Source of the DNA: Lysobacter sp. MMG2
GTDB lineage: Bacteria > Pseudomonadota > Gammaproteobacteria > Xanthomonadales > Xanthomonadaceae
Reading direction: 5' to 3'
DNA: 64,000 bases
Assembly (NCBI RefSeq): GCF_016735495.2
Contig: NZ_JAERQY020000005.1
Span: 62,001-126,000 of the forward strand
Position numbers and translations under genes: made by a program. A model generated the notes under the pieces. The model was not told the DNA's origin, did no database searches, and saw only the letters and a program-made list of their open reading frames with translations. This document shows positions 25,001 through 33,868 of this stretch, in pieces. Each line of letters begins with the position of its first letter. Position 1 is the stretch's first letter.

Positions 25001-26827
25001 ATGGCACTGGAATCGACGACGAACGACCCGCTGATCCAGGCGGTCACCCTGCTCGGCGCCGCGGTCATCATGGTGCCGCTGTTCCGAAGGCTGGGACTGG
25101 GCTCCGTGCTGGGCTATCTGGTCGCGGGCCTGATCGTGGGGCCTTTCGGCCTGGCCTGGTTCACCGAACCGGAGGCGATCCTCCACATCGCGGAACTGGG
25201 CGTGGTGATGTTCCTGTTCGTCGTGGGGCTGGAGATGCGCCCCTCGCACCTGTGGAGCCTGCGTCGCGACATCTTCGGCCTGGGAACGCTGCAGATCGTC
25301 ACCTGCTCGGTCGCGCTCACCGCCGTCGGCATGGCATTGGGCTGGCCGTTCACCGTGGCCTTCATCGGCGCGATGGGCTTCGTGCTCACCTCCACCGCCA
25401 TCGTGATGCAGCTGCTGTCGGAGCGCGGCGACCTGGCGCGGCCCAACGGCCAGCGCATCGTGTCGGTGTTGTTGCTGGAAGACCTGCTCATCGTTCCGCT
25501 GCTGGCGATGGTGGCGTGGATGGCGCCGGCGCACGAGACGGCCGACGCGTCGCCGCGCTGGGTGTCGATACTCGGCGGCGTGGCCGCGCTGCTGGCGTTG
25601 CTCGCAGCCGGACGCTGGCTGCTCAATCCCCTGTTCCGCATCCTCGCCGGCAGCCGCGCGCGCGAGGTGCTCACCGCGGGCGCGCTGCTGGTGGTGCTCG
25701 GCGCCGCGTTGCTGATGCAGGCCGGCGGTCTGTCGATGGCCATGGGCGCGTTCATCGCCGGCGTGCTGCTGGCGGAGTCCAGTTTCCGACATCAACTCGA
25801 AGCCGACATCGAACCCTTCCGCGGCATCCTGCTCGGCCTGTTCTTCCTCGGCGTGGGCATGGCGCTGGACCTGTCGGTCGTGCGCGCGGACTGGCGCATC
25901 GTCGTCACCGGCGTGCTGGCGATGATGGCGACCAAGGGCGTGTGCATCTACCTGGTCGCGCGCGTGTTGCGCAGCGGCCATGGCGAGGCGATGGATCGCG
26001 CATCGTTGATGGCCCAGGGCGGCGAATTCGCCTTCGTCCTGTACGCCACGGCCGCCCATGCGGGGGTCATCGCTACGCAGGCGAACGCGAGACTCACCGC
26101 GATCGTCGTGCTGTCCATGGCGCTGACGCCGCTGGTGACGCTGCTGGTGCGACGCCTGGTGCCCGCATGCCGGCCGCAGGTGCTGGCCGGGCTCGACCGC
26201 GCCGTCGGCCTGTCCGGCAGCGCGCTGATGATCGGCTTCGGCCGGTTCGGCCAGGTCGTCAGCCAGTCGCTGCTGGCGCGCGACGTGGACGTCACCATCA
26301 TCGACACCGACGTGGAGATGATCCAGGCCGCGTCGGATTTCGGCTTCAAGATCTACTACGGCGACGGCACGCGACTGGACGTGCTGCAGGCCGCCGGCGC
26401 CGATCACGCCAGGGTGATCGCGGTGTGCGTGGACGATTGCCAGGCGGCGAACGACATCGTGGACCTGTGCAAGGCGCAGTTCCCGCAGGCTTCGCTCATG
26501 GTGCGTGCCTACGACCGCGAGCACGCCTGGCACCTGGCCGGCGAAGGCGTCACGCTGCATGTGCGCGAGACGTTCGAGTCCGCGTTGGCCTTCGGCACGT
26601 TGATGCTTCGCGAACTGGGCCTCACGCCAACCGATGCCGAGCGCATCGCCCGCGATGTGCGCGTTCGCGATGCCGATCGCTTTGCCTACGAGCTGGCCGG
26701 CGGCGACTGGGTCAGCGGCGCGGTCATGAGTTTCAGCAAGCCGCAACCCACGCCGCTGACACCGCCGCGACGCGAAAGCCGTGCGCTGAACGAGGCCGCG
26801 GAGGTCGCGACCCGCGCCAGGACCTAG
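25001..26827 (+). CDS. Kef-type K+/H+ antiporter (CPA2 family) with TrkA-N domain
   Basis: A 608-residue inner-membrane protein of the CPA2 family. Residues 1-390 carry about twelve hydrophobic segments of the Na+/H+-exchanger fold (for example RRLGLGSVLGYLVAGLIVGP and LGVVMFLFVVGLEMRP). Residues 410-525 form a TrkA-N NAD-binding domain (MIGFGRFGQVVSQSLL, IDTDVEMIQ, YGDGTRLDVL). It is close to KefB/KefC/YbaL in layout, so efflux of potassium coupled to protons is likely, perhaps in defence against electrophiles. No KefF/KefG-type partner is seen next to it. A DJ-1/PfpI gene follows after 105 bases. The start is ATG with GGAGGAAG before it. Confidence 0.93.
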   Translation: MALESTTNDPLIQAVTLLGAAVIMVPLFRRLGLGSVLGYLVAGLIVGPFGLAWFTEPEAILHIAELGVVMFLFVVGLEMRPSHLWSLRRDIFGLGTLQIVTCSVALTAVGMALGWPFTVAFIGAMGFVLTSTAIVMQLLSERGDLARPNGQRIVSVLLLEDLLIVPLLAMVAWMAPAHETADASPRWVSILGGVAALLALLAAGRWLLNPLFRILAGSRAREVLTAGALLVVLGAALLMQAGGLSMAMGAFIAGVLLAESSFRHQLEADIEPFRGILLGLFFLGVGMALDLSVVRADWRIVVTGVLAMMATKGVCIYLVARVLRSGHGEAMDRASLMAQGGEFAFVLYATAAHAGVIATQANARLTAIVVLSMALTPLVTLLVRRLVPACRPQVLAGLDRAVGLSGSALMIGFGRFGQVVSQSLLARDVDVTIIDTDVEMIQAASDFGFKIYYGDGTRLDVLQAAGADHARVIAVCVDDCQAANDIVDLCKAQFPQASLMVRAYDREHAWHLAGEGVTLHVRETFESALAFGTLMLRELGLTPTDAERIARDVRVRDADRFAYELAGGDWVSGAVMSFSKPQPTPLTPPRRESRALNEAAEVATRART

Positions 26828-26932
26828 GCCGCGACCTTCACGCCAACCCGCGCGATTTCACCGCGTTTTACGAGCGTCCGCGACATCGCCCGTGGTACCA
26901 AATGCGTCTGGCTCCGGCACGGGAGAACGGCC

Positions 26933-27607
26933 ATGCGCGTGAAGTACGTCCTGTGTGTTTCCACCAACGCCGGCACCATCGGCCCGAACAACCGCCATAC
27001 CGGATTCTTTTTCCCGGAGATCGCACATCCCTTCGAGGTGCTCGATCAGGCCGGCATCGCGATGGAGTTCGCATCGCCCAAGGGCGGCAAGCCACCGCAG
27101 GACGGTTTCGACGAAAAGGATGCCGTGCAGGTCGCGTTCTCCAACAGCGCAGCGTACCGGCGACTGGCCCACAGCCGGCCGCTTCGCGACGTGGACGTGC
27201 TCGACTACGACGCGATCTTCTTTCCCGGCGGGCTGGGGCCGATGGTGGACATCGCGACCGACCCGGAGGTGAAGAAGGCGGTCATGCGCGCCTGGAACGG
27301 CGGGAAGATCGTGTCGGCCGTGTGCCACGGGCCGGTCGCCTTCCTCGGCGCCACGCTCGACGACGGCACGCCGCTCGTTCGCGGGCGCAAGCTGACATCG
27401 TTCTCCACCGCCGAGGAAGACGGCTACGCCCGCGCCGACGTGCCGTTCGATCTGGAAGGCGCGCTGCGCGAGGCGGGCGCCGAACATTCCTCTGCCCCGC
27501 CGTGGCAGCCCAAGCTGGTCGTCGACGGCCGATTGATCACGGGCCAGAACCCGGCCTCCGGCACGCTGGTGGGCGAAGCGCTCGTGGACGCGTTGAAGCG
27601 CGCGTGA
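26933..27607 (+). CDS. DJ-1/PfpI-family (Hsp31-like) protein
   Basis: A 224-residue type-1 glutamine-amidotransferase-like protein. The nucleophile elbow is SAVCHGPVAFLG (Cys near residue 138), and the acidic partner region is FFPGGLGPMVD. It looks like the Hsp31/class-III-glyoxalase group, which detoxifies methylglyoxal or acts as a deglycase. The conserved tail LVVDGRLITGQNPASG is shared with the paralogue at 54356-55030. The ATG at 26933 follows ACGGGAGAACGGCC. It lies between the Kef-type transporter and the flavin reductase, both often linked to electrophile stress. The true substrate is unverified. Confidence 0.9.
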   Translation: MRVKYVLCVSTNAGTIGPNNRHTGFFFPEIAHPFEVLDQAGIAMEFASPKGGKPPQDGFDEKDAVQVAFSNSAAYRRLAHSRPLRDVDVLDYDAIFFPGGLGPMVDIATDPEVKKAVMRAWNGGKIVSAVCHGPVAFLGATLDDGTPLVRGRKLTSFSTAEEDGYARADVPFDLEGALREAGAEHSSAPPWQPKLVVDGRLITGQNPASGTLVGEALVDALKRA

Positions 27608-27681
27608 GCATGCCGCGCCCGCCCGGGCCTGCGCCCGGACGGACGGCATCGTGTGGCACACGGTGAGAAGGAGACGCAGCC

Positions 27682-28752
27682 GTGCCGTGCTCCAGTCTGT
27701 TCGAACCGATCCGAATCGGCGGGCTGGAGCTCGCCAACCGGCTCGCCGTCGGGCCGATGCACCAGTTCTCCGCCGAGAACGGCTGCATGAGCGATTGGCA
27801 CCTCATCCACCTGGGGCATCTGGCGTTTTCCGGCGCGGGCGTGCTGATCATCGAAACCACGGCGGTGCTGCCGGAGGGACGCACGACACCCGCCGACGTC
27901 GGGCTGTGGAACGATCAGACGCAATCGGCGCTGTGCCTGACGATCGAGAGCATCCGCCGCTGGTGCGACGTGCCGATCGCGGTCGAACTCGGCCACGCCG
28001 GGCGACGCGGCTCCACCGAAGTGCCGTGGCTCGGTGGCGGACCCATCGCCCCGGGCACGGGACGGGACTGGCGCACGGTCGCGCCGTCCGCACTGCCCTT
28101 CCAGAGCGGCCAGACGCCGCCGCGGGCGCTGGATCGCCTCGATCTCCAGCGCATCCGCGAAGGCTTCGCCAACGCGGCGGCGCGTGCGTCGCGGGCGGGC
28201 GTGGATGCGATCCAGCTTCACGCCGGCGACGGACAGCTGCTGCACCAGTTCCTGTCGCCGCGATCCAATCGGCGCGACGATGCCTACGGCGGCAGCCTGC
28301 ACAACCGCATGCGGTTTCCATTGGAGGTGTTCGAAGCCGTGCGCAATGCGCTGCCGGCCCGGTGCCCGGTGACGGTGCGGATTCCCGCCTACGACGGCGC
28401 GGGAAACGGTTGGTCGATCGAGCAGGCCGTCGTCCTGGCACAAGCGCTGGAAGCACGCGGTTGCGATGGCTTCCAGGTCTGCACCGGGGGCCTGCTCGCG
28501 CAACCGGCGCCCACGCGTGCGCGTGAAATGGCGGCGGTGCGGCGGGTGAAGCGCTCCATCGACACGCCGGTGATCCTCGCCGTCGCCGAGCCCGACTTCG
28601 AGCGCGTGGAAGCCCTGGTCACGGACGGTCATGCCGACGTGGTCGCGCTGACCCGCACCCTCGTCGAATCCCCGCGCTGGCCCTGGCACGCCGCGCGATC
28701 CCTGCATGGCGCGGTCGCCCGGCCGATCCAGTACCGGTACCTCGCCGGCTGA
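27682..28752 (+). CDS. Old-yellow-enzyme-type FMN oxidoreductase with altered active site
   Basis: A 356-residue TIM-barrel FMN protein of the NADH:flavin oxidoreductase/OYE family, YqjM-like in build: LFEPIRIGGLELANRL at the start, LSPRSNRRDDAYGGSLHNR in the middle and RPIQYRYL at the end. Several active-site residues known from YqjM appear changed. The SPMCMYS segment is GPMHQFS, the Gln before LAHAGR is Glu (VELGHAGR), and the HAAHGYL pair of histidines is HAGDGQL. FMN may still bind, but chemistry or substrate could differ. It starts with GTG at 27682, seven bases after GAAGGAGA. Neighbours are a DJ-1 protein and yaeQ. The alignment was made by eye. Confidence 0.86.
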   Translation: MPCSSLFEPIRIGGLELANRLAVGPMHQFSAENGCMSDWHLIHLGHLAFSGAGVLIIETTAVLPEGRTTPADVGLWNDQTQSALCLTIESIRRWCDVPIAVELGHAGRRGSTEVPWLGGGPIAPGTGRDWRTVAPSALPFQSGQTPPRALDRLDLQRIREGFANAAARASRAGVDAIQLHAGDGQLLHQFLSPRSNRRDDAYGGSLHNRMRFPLEVFEAVRNALPARCPVTVRIPAYDGAGNGWSIEQAVVLAQALEARGCDGFQVCTGGLLAQPAPTRAREMAAVRRVKRSIDTPVILAVAEPDFERVEALVTDGHADVVALTRTLVESPRWPWHAARSLHGAVARPIQYRYLAG

Positions 28753-28803
28753 TGCCCCGGGACCGCGCCCAGCGCGCCTCGGGCGCGCGCGGCGCCAAGC
28801 GCC

Positions 28804-28809
28804 TAGAAT
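28804..28809 (+). promoter_or_regulatory. -10 box TAGAAT before yaeQ
   Basis: TAGAAT at 28804-28809 lies 33 bases before the yaeQ start, the usual distance for a promoter with a short leader. No clear -35 box is seen in the GC-rich sequence before it. Confidence 0.4.
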
Positions 28810-28841
28810 GCGCGCTCCGTTATCGCCCAAGGCATCCCCAC

Positions 28842-29399
28842 ATGGCGCTCAAGGCGACCGTGGTCAAGGCCGAGCTTCAGCTCAGTGACCTGGACCGGCA
28901 CCATTACGCAACCTATCCCCTCACCCTCGCCCAGCACCCGTCGGAGACCGACCAGCGGCTGATGGTGCGGGTGGTCGCCTACGCGCTGTTCGCCAGCGAA
29001 CGCCTGGAATTCGGCAAGGGCCTGAGCACCGACGACGAACCCGATCTCTGGCGCCGCGATTACACCGGCGACATCGAGCTGTGGATCGACCTCGGCCAGC
29101 CCGACGACTCGCGTATCCGCAAGGCCTGCGGTCGCGCGCGCCAGGTCGTCGTGGTCAATTACGGCGGCCGCGCCGCCGACCTGTGGTGGGACAAGAACGC
29201 CGCCGTGTTGACGCGCCTGGGCAACCTCACCGTGATCGACATCGATGCGGCGGCCGTGGACGCCCTGGCCGCGATGATCGAACGCAGCATGCGCCTCAAC
29301 GCCATCATCCAGGACGGCGAGTTGCAGGTGATGGGCGACACCGGCACGGTCGCATTGCGTCCGCGCACGCGCATGGCGCCGGCCGCACAGGCAGCCTGA
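28842..29399 (+). CDS. yaeQ: YaeQ family protein
   Basis: A 185-residue YaeQ family protein, a compact PD-(D/E)XK-related fold whose function is still debated. Family traits seen are MALKATVVKAELQLSDLDRH at the start, RVVAYALFASERLEFGKGLS, DEPDLWRRDYTGDIELWIDL and RQVVVVNYGG. The ATG at 28842 gives the standard N-terminus; in-frame codons upstream are not part of the family. It has its own -10-like box. The stop is 15 bases before the flavoprotein gene, so these two may be transcribed together. Confidence 0.95.
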   Translation: MALKATVVKAELQLSDLDRHHYATYPLTLAQHPSETDQRLMVRVVAYALFASERLEFGKGLSTDDEPDLWRRDYTGDIELWIDLGQPDDSRIRKACGRARQVVVVNYGGRAADLWWDKNAAVLTRLGNLTVIDIDAAAVDALAAMIERSMRLNAIIQDGELQVMGDTGTVALRPRTRMAPAAQAA

Positions 29400-29414
29400 T
29401 CGCACAGGTTCGGC

Positions 29415-30605
29415 ATGAGCGGGCATTTCGACGTACTGATCGTGGGTGGCGGCGCCGCGGGACTGATGTGCGCGTTGACCGCCGGTCGGCGCGGCAAGCG
29501 CGTGCTCGTGGTCGAACACGCCAACCGCGTCGGCAAGAAGATCCTCATGTCCGGCGGCGGTCGCTGCAATTTCACCAACACCGGCGCCACGCCCGCCAAC
29601 TACCTCTCGGCCAACCCGCATTTCTGCAAGTCGGCGCTGGCGCGCTACACGCCGTGGCACTTCATCGAGATGGTCGAGCGCCACGGCATCGCCTATCACG
29701 AAAAGGAACTGGGCCAGCTGTTCTGCGATGTCTCGTCCAAGCTCATCGTGAAGATGCTGCTGGACGAATGCGCCGATGCCGGCGTGCGCGTGGAGACCAG
29801 TTGCAGCATCGAGCGCGTCAGCCACGGCGACAGCGAGGAAGCCCGCTTCCGCCTGCACACCAGCCACGGTGCGTTTTCCGCGCCATCGCTGGTGGTGGCC
29901 AGCGGCGGGCTGTCGATCCCGAGCATGGGCGCGACCGGCTTCGGCTACGAACTGGCGCGCCGCTTCGGCCACGCCGTGCTGCCCACGCGCGCGGGGCTCG
30001 TCCCGCTCACGCTCAGCGGCAAGCATCAGGAACGCCTGGCCGATCTGAGCGGCGTCGCGCTGCCGGTCACCGCGCACTGCAACGGCGCGAGTTTCAGCAA
30101 TTACATGCTGATCACGCACCGCGGCGTCAGCGGCCCGTCGATCCTGCAGATCTCCTCGTTCTGGCAGCCCGGTGACGATCTGCGCCTGGACCTGTTGCCC
30201 GGCCAGGATGCACTGGAAGCGTTGCAGCAATGGCAGCGTGAACGGCCGTCCGCGGAGCTCAAGACCGTGCTCGGCGACGTCATGCCCAAGCGCTTCGCTC
30301 AGCGACTGTGCGAACACTGGCTGCCCAATCGGCCGATGAAGCAGTACAACGCGCCGCAGCTGCGCGAGATCGCGCAGGTGTTGAGCGACTGGTCGCTGGT
30401 GGCCAGCGGCACCGAAGGCTACCGCACCGCCGAAGTGACCCTGGGCGGTGTCGATACCGATGAAGTGTCATCGAGCACCATGCAATCCAGGCGTGTGCCG
30501 GGGCTGTATTTCATCGGCGAAGTCATCGACGTCACCGGCTGGCTCGGCGGTTACAACTTCCAGTGGGCCTGGGCTTCGGGGCACGCCGCCGGTAACGCGG
30601 TGTAG
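29415..30605 (+). CDS. FAD-dependent flavoprotein, HI0933/BaiN (YhiN) family
   Basis: A 396-residue flavoprotein. FAD is bound at the N-terminus by VGGGAAGLMCALTAGRRGK (GxGxxG type), with NRVGKKILMSGGGRCNFTNT as the family signature and YFIGEVIDVTGWLGGYNFQW at the C-terminus. The family is widespread; one member was linked to bile-acid dehydrogenation, but most have no proven substrate. Length and start are normal. It follows yaeQ by 15 bases. No transmembrane or signal segment is seen, so it should be cytoplasmic. Confidence 0.93.
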   Translation: MSGHFDVLIVGGGAAGLMCALTAGRRGKRVLVVEHANRVGKKILMSGGGRCNFTNTGATPANYLSANPHFCKSALARYTPWHFIEMVERHGIAYHEKELGQLFCDVSSKLIVKMLLDECADAGVRVETSCSIERVSHGDSEEARFRLHTSHGAFSAPSLVVASGGLSIPSMGATGFGYELARRFGHAVLPTRAGLVPLTLSGKHQERLADLSGVALPVTAHCNGASFSNYMLITHRGVSGPSILQISSFWQPGDDLRLDLLPGQDALEALQQWQRERPSAELKTVLGDVMPKRFAQRLCEHWLPNRPMKQYNAPQLREIAQVLSDWSLVASGTEGYRTAEVTLGGVDTDEVSSSTMQSRRVPGLYFIGEVIDVTGWLGGYNFQWAWASGHAAGNAV

Positions 30606-30651
30606 CGTCCCCGGCCTGTTCTCGCGAACTGAGCAGCCAATGACGGAGCAG

Positions 30652-30696
30652 CCCTTCTCCGATTCACGGGAGAAGGAGCCGGCAGGCAGATGAGGG
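30652..30696 (+). repeat. Dispersed 45-base repeat with hairpin (copy 1)
   Basis: The unit starts with a hairpin (CCTTCTCC and GGAGAAGG) and ends with GCCGGCAGGCAGATGAGGG. The same unit, inverted and only partly changed, lies at 63769-63813. Here it sits between the stop of the flavoprotein and the stop of a convergent gene, so it may also serve as terminator. Confidence 0.75.
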
Positions 30697-30761
30697 CCAA
30701 CGCGCAGGCTTGCTCGAATGGATCAGCACGCCCTGCCCTCACCGCAAGCGGGAGAGGCGCG

Positions 30762-31604
30762 TCATTTGGGGAACAACAGCGTGAAGGTGAAACGCAGGCC
30801 CCACTCCGGCCCGCCCGGCGGTTGGTCAAGGTAAGCGCGCACGCCTCCCTGGTAGCTGACGCGCTGGTTCCCGATCTTCGAGACCTTGCTGTAGAACACG
30901 TTGAGCGGCACGGTCCATTGCTCCGCTTCCCAGTCGTAGGTCGACTCGAAGCTGGCGCCGAGCGTGCGGCCCTGCCCCATGCCGCGACTGACGAACGGCT
31001 GCAGGAAGGTGGAATTGATGTCGGCACGGTCGCTGCCGCCGGCGACATCGACGATGTGGTTGACCAGCGCGCCGTACGTCCACGCGCCTTCCTGCTTGAG
31101 CACAACGAAGGTCGGGCCCAAGCCCCACGTATCGGCGCCCAGGTCGTCGCTGCCGGTGGGAATCAGCATCGCAGGACCCACGCCCCACGTCAGGCCGGAT
31201 GCGCCGGGTTTCTTCGGCGAAAAGAAGAAGCTCTGCGTGATGTCGCCGATGCCGGTCTGGTTGTCGCCGGGGATGACATCGCGCTGGTGGATCACCGGCA
31301 GGATCGTGCGCGAGATGACGTTCCAGTGCTCGGAGATCGAGAATGGCGCCACCGGCTGTATGTTCATCAGATGGCGTTGCCCGTCCTCGCCGAACGTCTC
31401 GTCGTAGTTGTACTGGAACGGCACGCTGATCAGTGCCGCCACGGGATTGGACAGCGCCTTGGCCAGTTCGTCGGCGTCATGCTGCTGCGCCGACGCGGCG
31501 GCGGACGGCAGAAAAACCAGGCACGCAGCGAGCATCCGCGCGGATATGCGGGCGCGCGTGTTGGATTCGAAGGAATGGTCGCGCTGCGTTGCTCTCGATC
31601 CCAT
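30762..31604 (-). CDS. Exported outer-membrane-like protein of unknown function
   Basis: A 281-residue protein with a signal peptide (ARMLAACLVFLPSAAASAQQ) and many short alternating strands rich in aromatic residues, ending in GLRFTFTLLFPK, as in beta-barrel outer-membrane proteins. It resembles proteins annotated as neuromedin-U-like or transporter in Gram-negative bacteria; the stretch SVPFQYNYDETFG and the GVGPAMLIPTGS block fit that type. I chose ATG 31604; an internal ATG at 31535 would leave just the signal peptide and is also possible. It has no clear operon partner and converges on the flavoprotein gene. Confidence 0.7.
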   Translation of the reverse strand: MGSRATQRDHSFESNTRARISARMLAACLVFLPSAAASAQQHDADELAKALSNPVAALISVPFQYNYDETFGEDGQRHLMNIQPVAPFSISEHWNVISRTILPVIHQRDVIPGDNQTGIGDITQSFFFSPKKPGASGLTWGVGPAMLIPTGSDDLGADTWGLGPTFVVLKQEGAWTYGALVNHIVDVAGGSDRADINSTFLQPFVSRGMGQGRTLGASFESTYDWEAEQWTVPLNVFYSKVSKIGNQRVSYQGGVRAYLDQPPGGPEWGLRFTFTLLFPK

Positions 31605-31771
31605 CACAGCGCCCCAGGCAATGCGTCGTGGGCGCAGGCTGAGGGCGGGCCGGTGAGCGCGCGGTGAAATGCAGGCAAGGCCGGCCGGCGCCATGGTGGG
31701 AGACGGCACCATGACGTCCGGACCGGCCGCCGCTTGTTCAGATCGGCATGGCCGACCTGTGTGCACCGCGA

Positions 31772-32221
31772 TCAGCGCAGGTCTTCGACCTGATCGATCC
31801 ACTTGCCGTAGCCGGCCGCTTCCATCTCCTCGCGCGGAATGAAGCGCAGCGACGCCGAGTTGATGCAGTAGCGCAGGCCGCCGCGATCGCGCGGGCCGTC
31901 GGGGAAGACGTGGCCGAGATGGCTGTCGCCATGCGAGGAACGCACTTCCGTACGAATCATGCCGTGCGAGGTGTCGCGCAGTTCGCTGATGCTGGAGTCA
32001 TCGATCGGCTTGGTGAAGCTCGGCCAGCCGCAGCCGGATTCGTACTTCGCCGACGAAGCGAACAGCGGTTCGCCGGATACGATGTCGACGTAGATGCCCG
32101 GACGTTCGTTGTGGAGGTATTCGCCGGTGCCGGGGCGCTCGGTGGCGCCTTCCTGGGTGACGCGATACTGCTCCGGGGTCAGCCGTGCGACGGCTTCGGG
32201 GGTCTTGCGATAGTCGCTCAT
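31772..32221 (-). CDS. msrB: Peptide-methionine (R)-S-oxide reductase
   Basis: A 149-residue MsrB that reduces the R form of methionine sulfoxide in proteins with thioredoxin as electron source. Seen are [15 protein letters not shown], the resolving-cysteine motif [20 protein letters not shown] and the catalytic [11 protein letters not shown]. The zinc-binding CxxC pairs present in some MsrBs are missing, as in other zinc-free members. No signal peptide is seen, so it acts in the cytoplasm. It follows, in the same direction, the CMD-cupin operon after 92 bases and fits the oxidative-stress character of this segment. Confidence 0.95.
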   Translation of the reverse strand: MSDYRKTPEAVARLTPEQYRVTQEGATERPGTGEYLHNERPGIYVDIVSGEPLFASSAKYESGCGWPSFTKPIDDSSISELRDTSHGMIRTEVRSSHGDSHLGHVFPDGPRDRGGLRYCINSASLRFIPREEMEAAGYGKWIDQVEDLR

Positions 32222-32313
32222 GGGGGCTCCTTTAGGCGGGCCTGATCGAACTCGGCCTGTTCAAGATGGGGGCATCGGAAAGGACTCCAATGCCCCCTGT
32301 TTCAATGCCGGAT

Positions 32314-32715
32314 TCAAAGGGTCGCCGCGTCGTGCCGGGCGGCGGCGGCGCGCATGTCCGGGATCACGCGGTCGGCGACGAACCCGAACACGTCCTCGTA
32401 GGCGTCCTTCACGATGTCATGCCTTGCGGCGGCATCCGTGCCCGCCACGAAGCCGGGGCTGAAGCGGATCACCCGCCCGGTGACGCGTGCGCCGACGATC
32501 TCCAGCCCCGCGAATTCCTCGGCGTCCTCGCGGCGCGCGAACACCAGCACCTCGCGCCCCGCGACGTCTTGCAGCCGGAACTCACGCGCCGCGAACGACA
32601 GCTCCTCGCCTTGCGTGATGAAGTGCCACGGCGCGAAGCTGGCCAGCGACTGCGAGAGGAACCAGCGCAGTGCATTGGGCCAGGCCGGATCGACCTTCGC
32701 ACGCTGCGCACGCAT
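32314..32715 (-). CDS. Conserved-looking hypothetical protein, 133 residues
   Basis: I do not recognise this family. The chosen ATG (32715) gives a soluble acidic protein starting MRAQRAKVDPAWPNALRW and containing ITQGEELSFAAREFRLQDV, VLVFARREDAEEFAGLEIVG and FVADRVIPDM. Its start shares one base with the stop of the cupin gene (TGATG), so it is the last gene of the CMD-cupin operon and translation is probably coupled. No signal peptide, membrane segment or metal motif is visible. Confidence 0.7.
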   Translation of the reverse strand: MRAQRAKVDPAWPNALRWFLSQSLASFAPWHFITQGEELSFAAREFRLQDVAGREVLVFARREDAEEFAGLEIVGARVTGRVIRFSPGFVAGTDAAARHDIVKDAYEDVFGFVADRVIPDMRAAAARHDAATL

Positions 32716-33152
32716 CACCGCGATTCCTGCGCCGGGATCGGCGTCAACACCGGGCCGTCGCCTTCGTTGAGGATCCACACCAGCAGCTTCGCCGGTTGCG
32801 TGTCGCTGGCGTTGCGCGAGACGAGGTGGTCGATCCCCGGCGTTTCGTACCAGGATTCGCCGGCGCGATAGGTGACTTGCGGCTCGCCTTCCAGCTGCGA
32901 GACCACGGCGCCTTCCAGCACGTAGGCGACCACCGAACCGCCATGCACGTGCGGGATGGAGCGCTGGCCCGGGGCGTATTCGACGGTGAAGAACAACAGG
33001 TTCTTCCCCGGCGCGTCGGACAGTGCGCGCTGCTGCAGCATGCCGATCTTCTCGGCGCCGTCGCCCTCGCCGGGGCCGTGGGCGAAGGCCGCGGGCGCGG
33101 CCCCCAGGAGGGATGCCAGCAGCAACGCGCCGGACAGGATGCGGGTGTTCAT
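32715..33152 (-). CDS. Exported cupin-domain protein
   Basis: A 145-residue single-domain cupin with a signal peptide (GALLLASLLGAAPAAFAHGP), so probably periplasmic. Cupin motif 1 is SIPHVHGGSVVAYVLEGAVV with metal-binding histidines, and motif 2 includes PGIDHLVSRN. Similar small cupins bind a metal and are often annotated without a reaction. It is ten bases downstream of the CMD gene and overlaps the hypothetical gene behind it by one base. A related exported cupin lies at 43267-43671. The start at 33152 gives the complete signal peptide. Confidence 0.88.
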   Translation of the reverse strand: MNTRILSGALLLASLLGAAPAAFAHGPGEGDGAEKIGMLQQRALSDAPGKNLLFFTVEYAPGQRSIPHVHGGSVVAYVLEGAVVSQLEGEPQVTYRAGESWYETPGIDHLVSRNASDTQPAKLLVWILNEGDGPVLTPIPAQESR

Positions 33153-33162
33153 GCGCTTCACC

Positions 33163-33603
33163 TCACATCGCCGAAACGGAGCGGAAGCCGACCGCAAGGC
33201 GGTTCCAGCCGTTGATGGCGTTGATGGCCACCGTCAGGTTGACGCGCTCGCGCTCGTCGAACTGGCTGCTGACCCATTCGTAGTCGGCGTCCGGCACGTG
33301 CGTGTCGGCAATGCGCGTGAGCGACTCGGTCCAGGCGAGCGCGGCGCGCTCCTTGTCGGTGAAGAACGGCGACTCGCGCCACACCGCGACGGCGTGCAGG
33401 CGACGCTCGCTCTCGCCGTGCTTGCGTGCATCGCTGCTGTGCAGGTCGACGCAGTAGGCGCAGCCGTTGATCTGCGAAGCGCGCAGCTTCACCAGTTCGA
33501 GCAGGGACGGCTCCAGGCCGAGCTTGTTGACGGCCGCCTCCAGGGCAATCATGGCTTTGGCGGCGTCGGGGGATGCTTTGTAGAAGTCGAGACGGGCTTT
33601 CAT
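33163..33603 (-). CDS. Carboxymuconolactone decarboxylase/AhpD-like protein
   Basis: A 146-residue CMD-family protein. The AhpD-like redox motif is INGCAYCVDLHSSDARKHGE, with a CxxC pair and a following His, so peroxidase-type thiol chemistry is more likely than decarboxylation. The length is usual. It starts an operon with a cupin and a hypothetical gene (gap of ten bases). It is divergent from the stand-alone hvfA-type gene, with 265 bases between them that contain a direct repeat shared with the second hvf locus. No ECF41-type promoter is seen before it, although ECF41 targets are often CMD genes. Confidence 0.92.
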   Translation of the reverse strand: MKARLDFYKASPDAAKAMIALEAAVNKLGLEPSLLELVKLRASQINGCAYCVDLHSSDARKHGESERRLHAVAVWRESPFFTDKERAALAWTESLTRIADTHVPDADYEWVSSQFDERERVNLTVAINAINGWNRLAVGFRSVSAM

Positions 33604-33709
33604 GGAACAGGTTCCGTGTGGTTGGGGAGTGAGGCCATCCTAGGGAGGCAGTGCGCACTCGCAGGGCGCCAATTCCGGGAATCTTCGGAGACCACCTCCA
33701 CCGCCGTTT

Positions 33710-33725
33710 GTATCGAAACGTAACG
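33710..33725. promoter_or_regulatory. Direct repeat GTATCG-N4-GTAACG before the stand-alone hvfA gene
   Basis: Two half-sites ten bases apart lie 144 bases before the hvfA-like start and inside the longer shared stretch CCGCCGTTTGTATCG. A nearly identical arrangement (GTATCG-N4-GTATCC) is found 117 bases before the DoxX-hvfABC operon at 60247-60262. A shared regulator of both loci would explain it. The element is also upstream of the divergent CMD gene. Confidence 0.4.
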
Positions 33726-33868
33726 AAGGCGCCGCACGCGACATCGCGTTACACGACCGCCCCTGCGACGACACACCGCGGACACGCCAACCGCGCGAAG
33801 TAGCACCTGCCGCGCTTCGCCCGATACCCGATGGCGGCGCCGCATCCCACCGTCATTGGAGTGTCCTC

